Positions 8,471 to 16,929 of a stretch of 64,000 nt of DNA are shown in pieces. Source of the DNA: an uncultured Blautia sp. (GTDB lineage: Bacteria > Bacillota > Clostridia > Lachnospirales > Lachnospiraceae); contig CALBGI010000079.1 of assembly GCA_937893675.1 (NCBI GenBank), forward strand, positions 35,500 through 99,499, read 5' to 3'. The notes beneath the pieces are model-generated. The model was not told the DNA's origin and did not search any database. It worked only from the letters and a program-made list of their open reading frames with translations. How positions within the stretch are numbered: position 1 is the stretch's first letter; every line of letters begins with the position of its first letter. A program made the translations under genes and the position numbers.

Positions 8471-9548
8471 ATCTCCTCTTTTTTGCATGATTGAGAATCC
8501 GGCAGCCTGTTTCTGTGACCAGGACAATGTCCTCAATTCGGACTCCTCCCATTCCCGGAATATAGATGCCCGGCTCAATGGAAAATGTCATTCCCGCTTT
8601 CACCACTGCCTTATTTTTGGCTGACACATCCTCGCATTCATGCCCTTCCAGACCAATGGAATGCCCAAGACGATGTGTAAAATATCTTCCAAAGCCCGCC
8701 GTCTCAATGATATCTCTTGCAATTTTATCCAGAGCACAGAACAAAACTCCCGGACGAACCGCCTGTATCGCTGCCTTCTGCGCCTCATATACGACTTCAT
8801 AAATCTTTTTCCATTTTTCGTCCGGCTCTCCGAAGAAAAAGGTTCTGGTGATATCTGAACAGTAGTGCCCTTTTCTGCATCCCAGATCCACCAGAACGCC
8901 ATCTCCTTTTCTGAGCACTCTCTCCCCTGGGCTGTGATGTGCGTCTCCTCCATTTTCTCCGAAGGCCACCAGGGGAATCTGACAGGAATCCTTGTCTGCT
9001 CCCAGCTCCTTCAGATATTTTGCGATCTTCTCTCCCAGCTCCAGCTCTGTGATTCCTTCCGCAAGAAATTCCGGAATTTTATCCGCACATGCGTCCGCAA
9101 TGGCCGCAGATTCTTTCATTAACCGAATTTCCGCCTCCGTCTTGATCGCCCGCACCTGCCTGACACAGGCAGAATCGCAGCATATATTCCCTGAAGGAAC
9201 CACGGAAAGAAGCGGAATGAGCCATTTTGCCGGAAACCCTTCATCCACTCCAAGAAGCTCCTGCTCTTTTATCAGATTTTTCAGAAGCGCCAACTCGCTC
9301 TCTCCGTCCTCATACCAGAGAATCCGAAAATTTTCCGGATGCACCAGATGAAACAGGCGATTGCTGATCAGCACCCCCTCTCCTTCTTTTGGAAGATAAA
9401 ATCCCCAGAATCGTTCAAATGGCTCTATCATCTCTCCTGTAAGATAAAAAACAGACATCGGATTGGTGATCAGAAGCTGGTCTATCTTCCGCTCCCTCAT
9501 GACCTGCTGAACATTTCTGCACCGCAGTATCGTTTTTTCCTTATGCAA
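8466..9548 (-). CDS. M24 family Xaa-Pro dipeptidase
   Basis: 360 residues, usual length for bacterial prolidase-like M24 peptidases. An N-terminal creatinase-like domain is followed by the pita-bread catalytic domain with the five metal ligands visible: Asp in VLVDLG, Asp in CSDITRTF, His in HRLGHSIGLEGHE, Glu in FSIEPGIY and Glu in GVRIEDIV. It cleaves X-Pro dipeptides in the cytoplasm. Its start overlaps the end of the GH112 phosphorylase gene by 8 bases, so the two are cotranscribed. That pairing suggests a proline-rich glycopeptide source such as mucin. Confidence 0.9.
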   Translation of the reverse strand: MHKEKTILRCRNVQQVMRERKIDQLLITNPMSVFYLTGEMIEPFERFWGFYLPKEGEGVLISNRLFHLVHPENFRILWYEDGESELALLKNLIKEQELLGVDEGFPAKWLIPLLSVVPSGNICCDSACVRQVRAIKTEAEIRLMKESAAIADACADKIPEFLAEGITELELGEKIAKYLKELGADKDSCQIPLVAFGENGGDAHHSPGERVLRKGDGVLVDLGCRKGHYCSDITRTFFFGEPDEKWKKIYEVVYEAQKAAIQAVRPGVLFCALDKIARDIIETAGFGRYFTHRLGHSIGLEGHECEDVSAKNKAVVKAGMTFSIEPGIYIPGMGGVRIEDIVLVTETGCRILNHAKKRRY

Positions 9549-11694
9549 GGTTTCCTACCTCCTGTACCTTTAGTTCTCCCGGCATAAGCGTTTCCGCAAA
9601 ATCCCGGTCGCTCACTTTCACCACAGCCCTCTGCTGGATTTCACTGTTATTGATCCACACAAGCTTGTTGCTTTCCGGAAAATAACTGCATTCTGTCCAC
9701 AAATTATCCGGCACCAGACTCTGCTCCTCCACATTTTGGCAGATAAGGCGCAAAAGCAGACGTGTATTCTGTGGATTCGTCTGAAAATCGGACAGATAAA
9801 TTCCTTTTCCTTTTCCGAAAGCATGCTCTGTCAGAAGGGGCTTTCCCTCCTTCTGCATCAGCACATCCACCTCCGGGCTGCACACATAGACACCTTCCGC
9901 CGTTTTCCAGTTACAGCCCTCAAACACACGGGCATCTTCTTTTGTTGCCATTTCCCATAGGCCATGGTTGGCTCGCTTTGCCCCTGCCAGGTCCACACCC
10001 AACACCTGCGACATTGCAAAGGTATGAAAAGCACCTTCCACTGCTCCCGGATGACGGACACCTATAAAAATACCTCCCTGTTCCGTCCACTGCGTCAAGA
10101 TTTCTACCAGACGGATGTTCTTCCACACTTCACCGCCGCTCCAGGCCGTTCCCATATCTCCGCCGTTGATTATGACCTGATATTCATCGGCTGCTCCGTT
10201 CAATACCTCCTCAAAGGAAAGGAATTTCACATCCAGCGGCATTCCCGCCAGGCTTTCATTGACATGGATCAGCGGATGACTGTCGGATTCATGAAAATGT
10301 CCGGAAAGCGTCCAGGGACGCAGATTTCCCCAACTGTGAAGAACCCCTACCTTCACAGGCAGAGTCTGCGGCCTGCCCTCCTCATGCAGTGCTCTCAAAA
10401 TGCGGTGCTCCCTGGCGACCTGCTCTATATAGTCTGTAAAATCCGGAAAGCTTTCCGTAAGGTGCAGATATCCGCCAAGTCCGATCCGGTCAATTTTGCA
10501 CCGCAGCAGCGCCCTGCGGACCTGGTGCCAATATCTTTTGGCATCTGCTGCAGGATCGCCGCCCTCCATAAAGGTGGGTTTTCCTCCCAGTCCAACCGGA
10601 AACAGGTACGGATGAAGCCGGATTTCATGGACCTTTGTGGGCACATCTGCACACATTCTGGCCTCATATGCAGAAAACACACATTTGATCATTCCGTCAA
10701 ATCCCATGGAGGCAAACTCCGGTCCATAGGGCTCTGCCCCCACCCAGCTGTCATCGTAAAACAGATATGCCTCTTTTTTATACTGATGAACAAGATCCAC
10801 CAGTTTTTTGGCAAATCCGGTTACAAAATGATGGATAAACCGCATCCAGTCTCTCTTTTTATCATCCGGCGGCATATGTGTCACATGCCGGTCTCCCTGA
10901 TTGATAAAGTCTTCCAGCGTCAATGCGTAGCCATATTCCTGTTCAAATTCTTCCAGCGCTCTGGGACTCACCGTAAAATCATAGGAACCCCAGTCTGTGA
11001 ACAGATTCCGGTTCCTGCTGTCCTCCCCCCAAATCCAGACAAAATTATAGAACAGGGATGTAAAACGTACCACCGTAGTTGCCGGATGCTCTTCGCACCA
11101 TTGCTTCAGCCACCGGATCAGATATTCCTGCACCTCAGGATAGCGTGGGTCAAGCTGCATCAGGTGCTCCTGCTTCCAGTGATTCGTGACATGATTGTAC
11201 ATGGAAATTTCTTCCCACACACGCCACGCAAAAAAGTTCACCGTATATTCATGCCACAGCTGCGCGTTTTTTACAGTCACTTTTCCGGAACCGTCATAGC
11301 TCCAGTTTTCTTTTGCAACCATCGTCCCCGCTGTTCTGTCATAAACCTGCCAGTATTTCTGAGAATCCGGGCTTTCGTTGACCTCAAACTGTTCCCGAAA
11401 ATACCCCTTCAGCAGATCGATGCAAATCTGTTCCGAGCGGGCAGGCACCGGCTCTGACATCAGAACCGTCTGCTGGAGACAGTCCCTGTGCTCCCGTGCC
11501 CAGGCATTGTGATCTCTGATAATACAGATGGTGGAATAAATTCCGTAGCCGGCATTCAGAATATCCTCCGAAAGCTGGGTTCCATCGCTGTCACGAATGA
11601 CATCTGCTCCCCACTTCTCTGCAAGCTGCAATGTCAGCTTCTCGTACCCTGCTTCTCCCGGAAGGGTAAACCCGCCTCTTTTCTCTGCTTCCAT
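9541..11694 (-). CDS. GH112 beta-galactosyl-N-acetylhexosamine phosphorylase (galacto-/lacto-N-biose phosphorylase family)
   Basis: 717 residues, full length for GH112. Recognisable family blocks are GGFTLP at 7-12, WGADVIRDSDGT near 28-39, LWHEYTVNFFAW near 146, MYNHVTN near 165 and YDDSWVGAEPYG at 313-324; D315 aligns with the catalytic acid of the Bifidobacterium enzyme. The enzyme phosphorolyses beta-1,3-galactosyl-HexNAc from mucin or milk glycans to galactose-1-phosphate and the amino sugar. The residue at the position recalled as setting GNB versus LNB preference is Ile163, and the following MYNH Asn is kept, which fits a HexNAc acceptor. Galactosyl-rhamnose activity is a family alternative. 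No signal peptide: cytoplasmic. An AGAGGT ribosome site precedes the ATG. Confidence 0.88.
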   Translation of the reverse strand: MEAEKRGGFTLPGEAGYEKLTLQLAEKWGADVIRDSDGTQLSEDILNAGYGIYSTICIIRDHNAWAREHRDCLQQTVLMSEPVPARSEQICIDLLKGYFREQFEVNESPDSQKYWQVYDRTAGTMVAKENWSYDGSGKVTVKNAQLWHEYTVNFFAWRVWEEISMYNHVTNHWKQEHLMQLDPRYPEVQEYLIRWLKQWCEEHPATTVVRFTSLFYNFVWIWGEDSRNRNLFTDWGSYDFTVSPRALEEFEQEYGYALTLEDFINQGDRHVTHMPPDDKKRDWMRFIHHFVTGFAKKLVDLVHQYKKEAYLFYDDSWVGAEPYGPEFASMGFDGMIKCVFSAYEARMCADVPTKVHEIRLHPYLFPVGLGGKPTFMEGGDPAADAKRYWHQVRRALLRCKIDRIGLGGYLHLTESFPDFTDYIEQVAREHRILRALHEEGRPQTLPVKVGVLHSWGNLRPWTLSGHFHESDSHPLIHVNESLAGMPLDVKFLSFEEVLNGAADEYQVIINGGDMGTAWSGGEVWKNIRLVEILTQWTEQGGIFIGVRHPGAVEGAFHTFAMSQVLGVDLAGAKRANHGLWEMATKEDARVFEGCNWKTAEGVYVCSPEVDVLMQKEGKPLLTEHAFGKGKGIYLSDFQTNPQNTRLLLRLICQNVEEQSLVPDNLWTECSYFPESNKLVWINNSEIQQRAVVKVSDRDFAETLMPGELKVQEVGNLA

Positions 11695-11741
11695 ATTTTT
11701 TACCTCTTTTCTTTTTTCAGCTGTTTTCCATATGCATTTTG

Positions 11742-11750
11742 TGCTATAAT
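11742..11750 (+). promoter_or_regulatory. Extended -10 promoter of the AraC gene
   Basis: TGC directly followed by TATAAT (11745-11750) lies 46 bases before the AraC start, with no good -35. It sits in the 102-base divergent gap shared with the GH112 gene, so one regulator bound here could control both directions. Confidence 0.55.
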
Positions 11751-11796
11751 AATTTGAAAATTTTTCTGTTCATTCGTATCAGGAGATGTATATTGT

Positions 11797-12729
11797 ATGA
11801 TCGAATTTCATAACCAATTTGTGGATTTAGAATACCGAGAGTATCCTTTAAATGAAAAATTCCCCATCTATGCCTTGCTAAATGGAGAATTTCTGCCTCC
11901 TCCCACCCCGCTTGCGGAACTTACGTTTCTGCATTTTCATAATTGTGTAGAAATCGGGCGGGTTTACGAAGGCTCTTATCAATTTTATGTGGAAGATACC
12001 TGCTTTACGCTGAACAAGGGAGATGTATTTCTTTTGTCGCCTTACACCATGCACATCTCTCTCCCGGATACTGCCGACAGTGTCTGCGAATATTTATATC
12101 TGCTTCCGGAAATCCTTCTCAAAGATTTTTTTCCGGAGCGCATTCCGGATGTTCTTCTGCCGTATCAGTTCCAGAATTTTCCTATTCTGTTTTCCTCTGC
12201 AGAGCATCCCTGCGTCTGTGACATTACTGCTGAAATTTTATCTGTGCTCAGGAACAAGGCTGTAAATTACGACATTGCCGTAAAAGGGCTGACCATGTCC
12301 CTGATGTCCGAGCTCAGCCACAGCCTCCCGGAGCACCCCTTGCGAAATGCAGGCAACAAAGTTCTTCCATTTCTCACGCCCGCATTCCGTTATATCAATC
12401 AGCATTATGATGCGCATTTGTCCATTGATGAGCTTGCGCAAATGTGCCATTGCAGCACCAGCTATTTTCAGAAGCTGTTCAAGCAGTCCACCGGAACTTC
12501 GCCCACTTCCTATATTCAAAGAGTCCGGCTTTCCAAAGCCTGCGATCTTCTGCACAGCACCGAGGACAGTATTCTCGCTATTGCGCTCTCTGTGGGCTTC
12601 CAGTCTGTTTCAAACTTTAACCGGCAGTTCCAGAACCTATATCATCAGACGCCGCGGCAGTGGAGAAATACCCGGCGAAGTGTTCAGAAAAAGAATCTTC
12701 GCCATTCGGTATTTCCTATTCAGCCATGA
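11797..12729 (+). CDS. AraC family transcriptional regulator with cupin sensor
   Basis: 310 residues. The N-terminal half is an AraC-type cupin (LTFLHFHNCVEIGRVYEGSYQFYV, GDVFLLSPYTMHI). The C-terminal 100 residues hold two HTH motifs (LSIDELAQMCHCSTSYFQKLFKQSTG and ILAIALSVGFQSVSNFNRQFQ). It is divergent from the GH112/prolidase operon and convergent with the CUT1 transporter operon, so it probably activates one or both when a galactosyl-HexNAc-type sugar is present. AGGAG lies 11 bases upstream of the ATG. Confidence 0.9.
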   Translation: MIEFHNQFVDLEYREYPLNEKFPIYALLNGEFLPPPTPLAELTFLHFHNCVEIGRVYEGSYQFYVEDTCFTLNKGDVFLLSPYTMHISLPDTADSVCEYLYLLPEILLKDFFPERIPDVLLPYQFQNFPILFSSAEHPCVCDITAEILSVLRNKAVNYDIAVKGLTMSLMSELSHSLPEHPLRNAGNKVLPFLTPAFRYINQHYDAHLSIDELAQMCHCSTSYFQKLFKQSTGTSPTSYIQRVRLSKACDLLHSTEDSILAIALSVGFQSVSNFNRQFQNLYHQTPRQWRNTRRSVQKKNLRHSVFPIQP

Positions 12730-12744
12730 TGCACCGCGTTCCGG

Positions 12745-13584
12745 TCATCCCTTGATTCCGCCGGCTGTAACCATGCCCTTGATAATCTGCTTCTGCGCAA
12801 GTATGTACACCAGCACCACCGGTATCAACGCCATCAGCGTACCTGCCATCAGCAAGGCAAACGAAGTGCTGTGCTCAGCTTGAAAATATTTCAGTCCCAG
12901 CTGCAGTGTACGCAGGTTATCCGAATTCAGGAAGATCAACGGAGCCAGATAATCATTCCAGGTTCCCATAAAGGTGAAGATCACAAGTGTCATCAAGCCG
13001 GGCTTTGCCATGGGCACAATGATATTGAAACAAATCCTCAGATCAGAGCACCCGTCAATTTTCGCTGCCTCAGAATATTCGATGGGAATTCCAAGAAAAT
13101 ACTGCCGTAGCAAAAATACACCGAACGGGGTAAAGCATTGCGTCAGTATCAACGACAAATGCGTGTCTGCCAGGCCCAGTCTGGTGATCACCATAAACTG
13201 CGGTATCATGATGACCTGCCACGGCACCATCAATGTTGCAAGATACAAAAGAAACAGCTTCTCTCTTCCTCTGAAGCGCAGCTTTGAAAAGGCATACGCC
13301 GCAAGCGTACTGGTAAGCAGCGTCAGCGCTGTTATGATGACAGAGAGCTTGATGGAATTCCAGTAATAGGTAAGATATGGAATCTTCTCAAACACATCGC
13401 TGAAATTTTCCCACCGGATTTCTCTGGGGATCCATTCAATCGGGAAGCGGAAAACATCCTGTTCAAATTTGAATGCCGTAGACGTCATCCACAGAAACGG
13501 GAGCACGGTAACAGCCGCAAATATAATGAATACCAGATAAATGATTCCGTTAGAGCCTATCTTTTTCATATTCAGTTTCTTCAT
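12745..13584 (-). CDS. Carbohydrate ABC transporter permease, MalG/CUT1 type
   Basis: 279 residues, six predicted membrane helices, with the BPD_transp_1 EAA loop visible (EYSEAAKIDGCSDLRICFNIIVPMAKPGL). The C-terminus QKQIIKGMVTAGGIKG is typical for MalG-like permeases. It is the last gene of the operon AKR, binding protein, MalF-like, MalG-like, and starts 15 bases after the MalF-like gene. No ATPase gene lies here; as usual in this family a shared MsmX-type ATPase encoded elsewhere is expected. Confidence 0.92.
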   Translation of the reverse strand: MKKLNMKKIGSNGIIYLVFIIFAAVTVLPFLWMTSTAFKFEQDVFRFPIEWIPREIRWENFSDVFEKIPYLTYYWNSIKLSVIITALTLLTSTLAAYAFSKLRFRGREKLFLLYLATLMVPWQVIMIPQFMVITRLGLADTHLSLILTQCFTPFGVFLLRQYFLGIPIEYSEAAKIDGCSDLRICFNIIVPMAKPGLMTLVIFTFMGTWNDYLAPLIFLNSDNLRTLQLGLKYFQAEHSTSFALLMAGTLMALIPVVLVYILAQKQIIKGMVTAGGIKG

Positions 13585-13599
13585 TTTTCCGCCTCCTTT

Positions 13600-14493
13600 C
13601 TAATAATTTACCCATTTTTTCTGCCCTCTGAACTGTATCAGTGTAATCACAAAGACGATCAGGAACAGAACCACTGCGTAAGCAGATGCATAGCCAAAGT
13701 CATAATTACGGAATGCCTCCTGGTAAATGCGGTAAACCAGCACATTCGATGACCGTCCCGGTCCTCCGTCCGTCATGATATTTACCAGATCAAATACCTT
13801 GAAGGAATTTATCAGACACATGACTGTACACAGGAACGTTGTAGGCGAAAGCATGGGCAGCGTGATGTATTTGAATTTTTTCCACATATTCGCCCCATCC
13901 AGAGATGCTGCTTCGTACAAATCCTCCGGAATCCCCTGCAGACCTGCGATAAACAAAACCATGTAATAGCCAAAATTTTTTATTACCGATACGATCACAA
14001 TCGTCGTCATAGACCATGCCGTGGAGGTGAGCCACCGAGGCGGATCCACCGCGCCAAGCCATTCCAATACACCGTTTACCGGACCTTCTCCGCGAAACAG
14101 CGCCATAAAAATAATACCGAAAGCCACACTGGAAGTCAGCTGCGGAAAGAAAAAGATTGTTTTGAAAATTTCGCTTCCCTTCAGCTTCTGCTGCAGCAAA
14201 ACTGCCAGCGCCAGTGCAATGATCAATGTAAGGGACACACTGAGCACCGTATAATAAATATTATTCTTCAGAGCGGTATAAAAATAGTCGTCCTGAAACA
14301 GGCGGGTAAAATTTTTAAGGCCGGTAAATTCCATCTGTCCAAATCCGTCATAGTTGGTAAGAGACAGCACCAGTCCCACAACCACCGGAAGAAAGGTAAA
14401 AACCAAAAATCCCAACAGATTGGGGAGCAAAAATCCAAACGCGATCCAGCCCTCTCGCCGGGCGGCCTTTGATGGTTTCTGCTTCGTTCTCAT
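13600..14493 (-). CDS. Carbohydrate ABC transporter permease, MalF/CUT1 type
   Basis: 297 residues with an N-terminal basic tail, six helices and the EAA motif LYEAASLDGANMWKKFKYITLPMLSPT. It forms the channel with the MalG-like protein next to it. It lies 59 bases after the binding-protein gene. The pair matches the transporters that import oligosaccharides in Lachnospiraceae and bifidobacteria; the GH112 gene nearby suggests galacto-N-biose or lacto-N-biose as cargo, which is inference only. Confidence 0.92.
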   Translation of the reverse strand: MRTKQKPSKAARREGWIAFGFLLPNLLGFLVFTFLPVVVGLVLSLTNYDGFGQMEFTGLKNFTRLFQDDYFYTALKNNIYYTVLSVSLTLIIALALAVLLQQKLKGSEIFKTIFFFPQLTSSVAFGIIFMALFRGEGPVNGVLEWLGAVDPPRWLTSTAWSMTTIVIVSVIKNFGYYMVLFIAGLQGIPEDLYEAASLDGANMWKKFKYITLPMLSPTTFLCTVMCLINSFKVFDLVNIMTDGGPGRSSNVLVYRIYQEAFRNYDFGYASAYAVVLFLIVFVITLIQFRGQKKWVNY

Positions 14494-14552
14494 ATACAGT
14501 ACCTCCTTAAAAACAGGGCGGCAGCTTCCGCTGCCGTCCTCTTCTTTGTTTA

Positions 14553-15797
14553 TTACCCGATGACCTCAGCTCGTCTCTCTTCAAAGTTTTTCATCGTAGT
14601 ATCCAAATCCTGTTCGCCAATCATATACAGCTCCATCTCTTCTGTCAGAATGGTTTCCACTGCTGTGTAATTGGGATCGTATTTCTGTTCGATCGCATTG
14701 TTCTCAGAGAACACGATCTTGGAAAGAGTGTCATCTGCCTGATCCACTGCCTCCAGGTAGGTTGCTTTTACATCATCGTCACTGTAGGCAGTCAGCGTTC
14801 CGGTTTCTGCGATAATGTTCGCGCCTTCATAGGTGCAGGCAAATTTGATAAAATCATACGCTTCTTCCGGATGCTTGGATGTCTTGGATACGGAAAGGAA
14901 ATTCATTCCGCAGGGAGCTGTGTAATCTTCTGCACCTTCCGGAATCGGCATCGGCATTACACGATATTTGAAAGGCATTTCTCCGCTCTCATATTTCTGG
15001 TTATAAGAAGTTACACCCCAGGTTCCGTTCATAAACATTGCCACTTTTTCAGCCGGAGCTGTTGTAAACATGGAGCCTGCATTCTGTCCCATTTCCAGCT
15101 TTTCTTCAAAAGGCACATGACTTCCATCTTCGTGAAGCTGCTTCCAGAGTTCCAGATTCTCGCGGATCACGGTAGTGTCCTCATCCATGACACTGCCGCC
15201 AAGCTGCTGCATCAGAACATAATTGTCCATGCCAACCAGTCCGCCGTAGGTCTCGCCATCGGTAAGCTCCTTGGCAAGCTCACGATATTCATCCCAGGTC
15301 AGCTGCTCTGTCGGAATCTCCACTCCTGCTTTTTTGAACAATTCTTCATTGACGAACAAGAGCCATACAGACTGGCGGTAAGGAAGACCAAAAATTCCGT
15401 TCTGGTTGCTCTGCTCAAATACTTTTCCATAAACAGAGGTGTCCAGGCCGTCTGCTTCCACATAATCGGTCAGTTCCTGCAAAACCTTTTTGTCCTGATA
15501 TTCCCCGTAAAAGCTGACACCGTTTACACCCAGAATATCGAATTCTACGCCGCTTGAAAAAGATGCCAGGATCTTTTCCGCATACTCTGTGGGAGCAAAG
15601 TATTCCACCTTGACTTCCGCCACATCGCTCTGTGCATTGTAGGCTTCTACCAACGGATCCAGATAAGCCTGCTCATCGCTCCAATCATAAAATGTCAGCT
15701 GTACTTTATCATCCGCTTTTACTGTAGATGTAAATCCAACGGTTCCAAATACCATTGCGCCGGTCAGTAATAATGCCATTAATTTTTTTGCTTTCAT
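14553..15797 (-). CDS. Extracellular solute-binding protein family 1 (CUT1 sugar receptor)
   Basis: 414 residues, SBP_bac_1 fold. The signal peptide is MKAKKLMALLLTGAMVFGTV with likely cleavage after STVKA; no lipobox cysteine is present, so it should be released or held non-covalently, odd for a Gram-positive ABC receptor. The mature protein starts LTFYDWSDEQAYLDPLVEAYN, and contains the LTWDEYRELAKEL and FMNGTWGV segments common to sugar receptors of this family. It precedes the two permeases. Confidence 0.88.
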   Translation of the reverse strand: MKAKKLMALLLTGAMVFGTVGFTSTVKADDKVQLTFYDWSDEQAYLDPLVEAYNAQSDVAEVKVEYFAPTEYAEKILASFSSGVEFDILGVNGVSFYGEYQDKKVLQELTDYVEADGLDTSVYGKVFEQSNQNGIFGLPYRQSVWLLFVNEELFKKAGVEIPTEQLTWDEYRELAKELTDGETYGGLVGMDNYVLMQQLGGSVMDEDTTVIRENLELWKQLHEDGSHVPFEEKLEMGQNAGSMFTTAPAEKVAMFMNGTWGVTSYNQKYESGEMPFKYRVMPMPIPEGAEDYTAPCGMNFLSVSKTSKHPEEAYDFIKFACTYEGANIIAETGTLTAYSDDDVKATYLEAVDQADDTLSKIVFSENNAIEQKYDPNYTAVETILTEEMELYMIGEQDLDTTMKNFEERRAEVIG

Positions 15798-15818
15798 GCT
15801 ATATTCTCCCTTTCCATC

Positions 15819-16829
15819 TTATTTTACCTGACTATTATCCGCACTATTCAGAATATTGTCAATACTTTTTAATTCTTCTTCCGTAAATTGACAATTTTCC
15901 AGAGTTTTCACATTATCTTCAATCTGCTGCGGACGGCTGGCTCCCAGAATAACAGAGGTCAGCCTGCCTGCTTCCAGCGCCCAGGCCAGCGCCATCTGCG
16001 CCATTGTCTGATTCCTTCCCTCCGCAATCTCGCAGAGCTTTTTCACTTTTCGATTATTTTCTTCCCGCAGCTCGTCTCTGTTGAAATACATGCTTCCTCC
16101 GGCTGCTCTGGAATCTTTCGGAATTCCGTTCACATATTTTCCCGTGAGAACACCCTGCTCCAGCGGACAAAATGCGATCGCGCCGATTCCCTGCTGTTCC
16201 AGTACCGGGAAGAGCTTTTCATTCTCGCGGTGCAGCATGGAATAGCGATGCTGATGAATGATACAGGGTGTGCCCAGATTTTTCAGGATCTCGGATGCGC
16301 GCGCAAGCTCATCCGGCTCATAATTGGAAAGTCCTATGTACAGCACCTTTCCCTGCTTTACCATCAAAGACAGAGTCTCCATGGTCTCCTCCAGCGGCGT
16401 CTCTCTGTCCGGTCTGTGATGATAAAAAATATCCACATAATCCAGTCCCAAACGTTTCAGGCTCTGGTCAAGAGACGCTACCATGTGCTTTCTGGATCCA
16501 AAATCCCCATAAGGCCCCGGATAAGTATCATATCCCGCTTTTGTGGAAATCAAAAGCTCATCCCTGTACTCCTTCAAGTCTTCCCGGAGAATTTTTCCCA
16601 GGATTTCCTCCGATGCCCCGTAGGGAGGCCCATAGCAGTCCGCCACGTCCAAATTTGTAATCCCCAGATCAAACCCTTTCAGCACAATTTCGCGTGCATT
16701 TTCATAGTTGCTGCTTCGGCTGAAATTATGCCACAATCCCAATGACATTGCAGGCAGTTTCAAGCCGCTTTTTCCGGCTCTGCGATACTGCATAGTGTCA
16801 TACCGCTTTTCACTTGCCTGATACCCCAT
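15819..16829 (-). CDS. Aldo/keto reductase, YghZ/L-glyceraldehyde-3-phosphate reductase-like
   Basis: 336 residues, AKR barrel. The catalytic tetrad is visible: Asp and Tyr in LDVADCYGPPYG, Lys in LISTKAGYD and His in DIFYHHRPD. The long loop after TKAGYD (TYPGPYGDFGSRKHM) and FYHHRPDRETPLEETM match the YghZ/MgrA branch that reduces L-glyceraldehyde-3-phosphate or methylglyoxal-like aldehydes with NADPH. GGAGG lies 7 bases before the ATG. It is the first gene of the ABC operon (21 bases to the binding protein), so it may act on the imported sugar. Confidence 0.85.
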   Translation of the reverse strand: MGYQASEKRYDTMQYRRAGKSGLKLPAMSLGLWHNFSRSSNYENAREIVLKGFDLGITNLDVADCYGPPYGASEEILGKILREDLKEYRDELLISTKAGYDTYPGPYGDFGSRKHMVASLDQSLKRLGLDYVDIFYHHRPDRETPLEETMETLSLMVKQGKVLYIGLSNYEPDELARASEILKNLGTPCIIHQHRYSMLHRENEKLFPVLEQQGIGAIAFCPLEQGVLTGKYVNGIPKDSRAAGGSMYFNRDELREENNRKVKKLCEIAEGRNQTMAQMALAWALEAGRLTSVILGASRPQQIEDNVKTLENCQFTEEELKSIDNILNSADNSQVK

Positions 16830-16929
16830 GTGTTTCCCTCCTTATTTCTTTGTTGTTAGTATGAGTATAACATTCTGTCTTTTCTATTTCCTATTCATTT
16901 ATCCTCTATACTGTGCAAAAACGACTTTC

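Noticed and set aside
9964..11457. 497-codon plus-strand open frame opposite the GH112 gene
   Set aside because: Antisense to a full-length GH112 enzyme with family motifs throughout.
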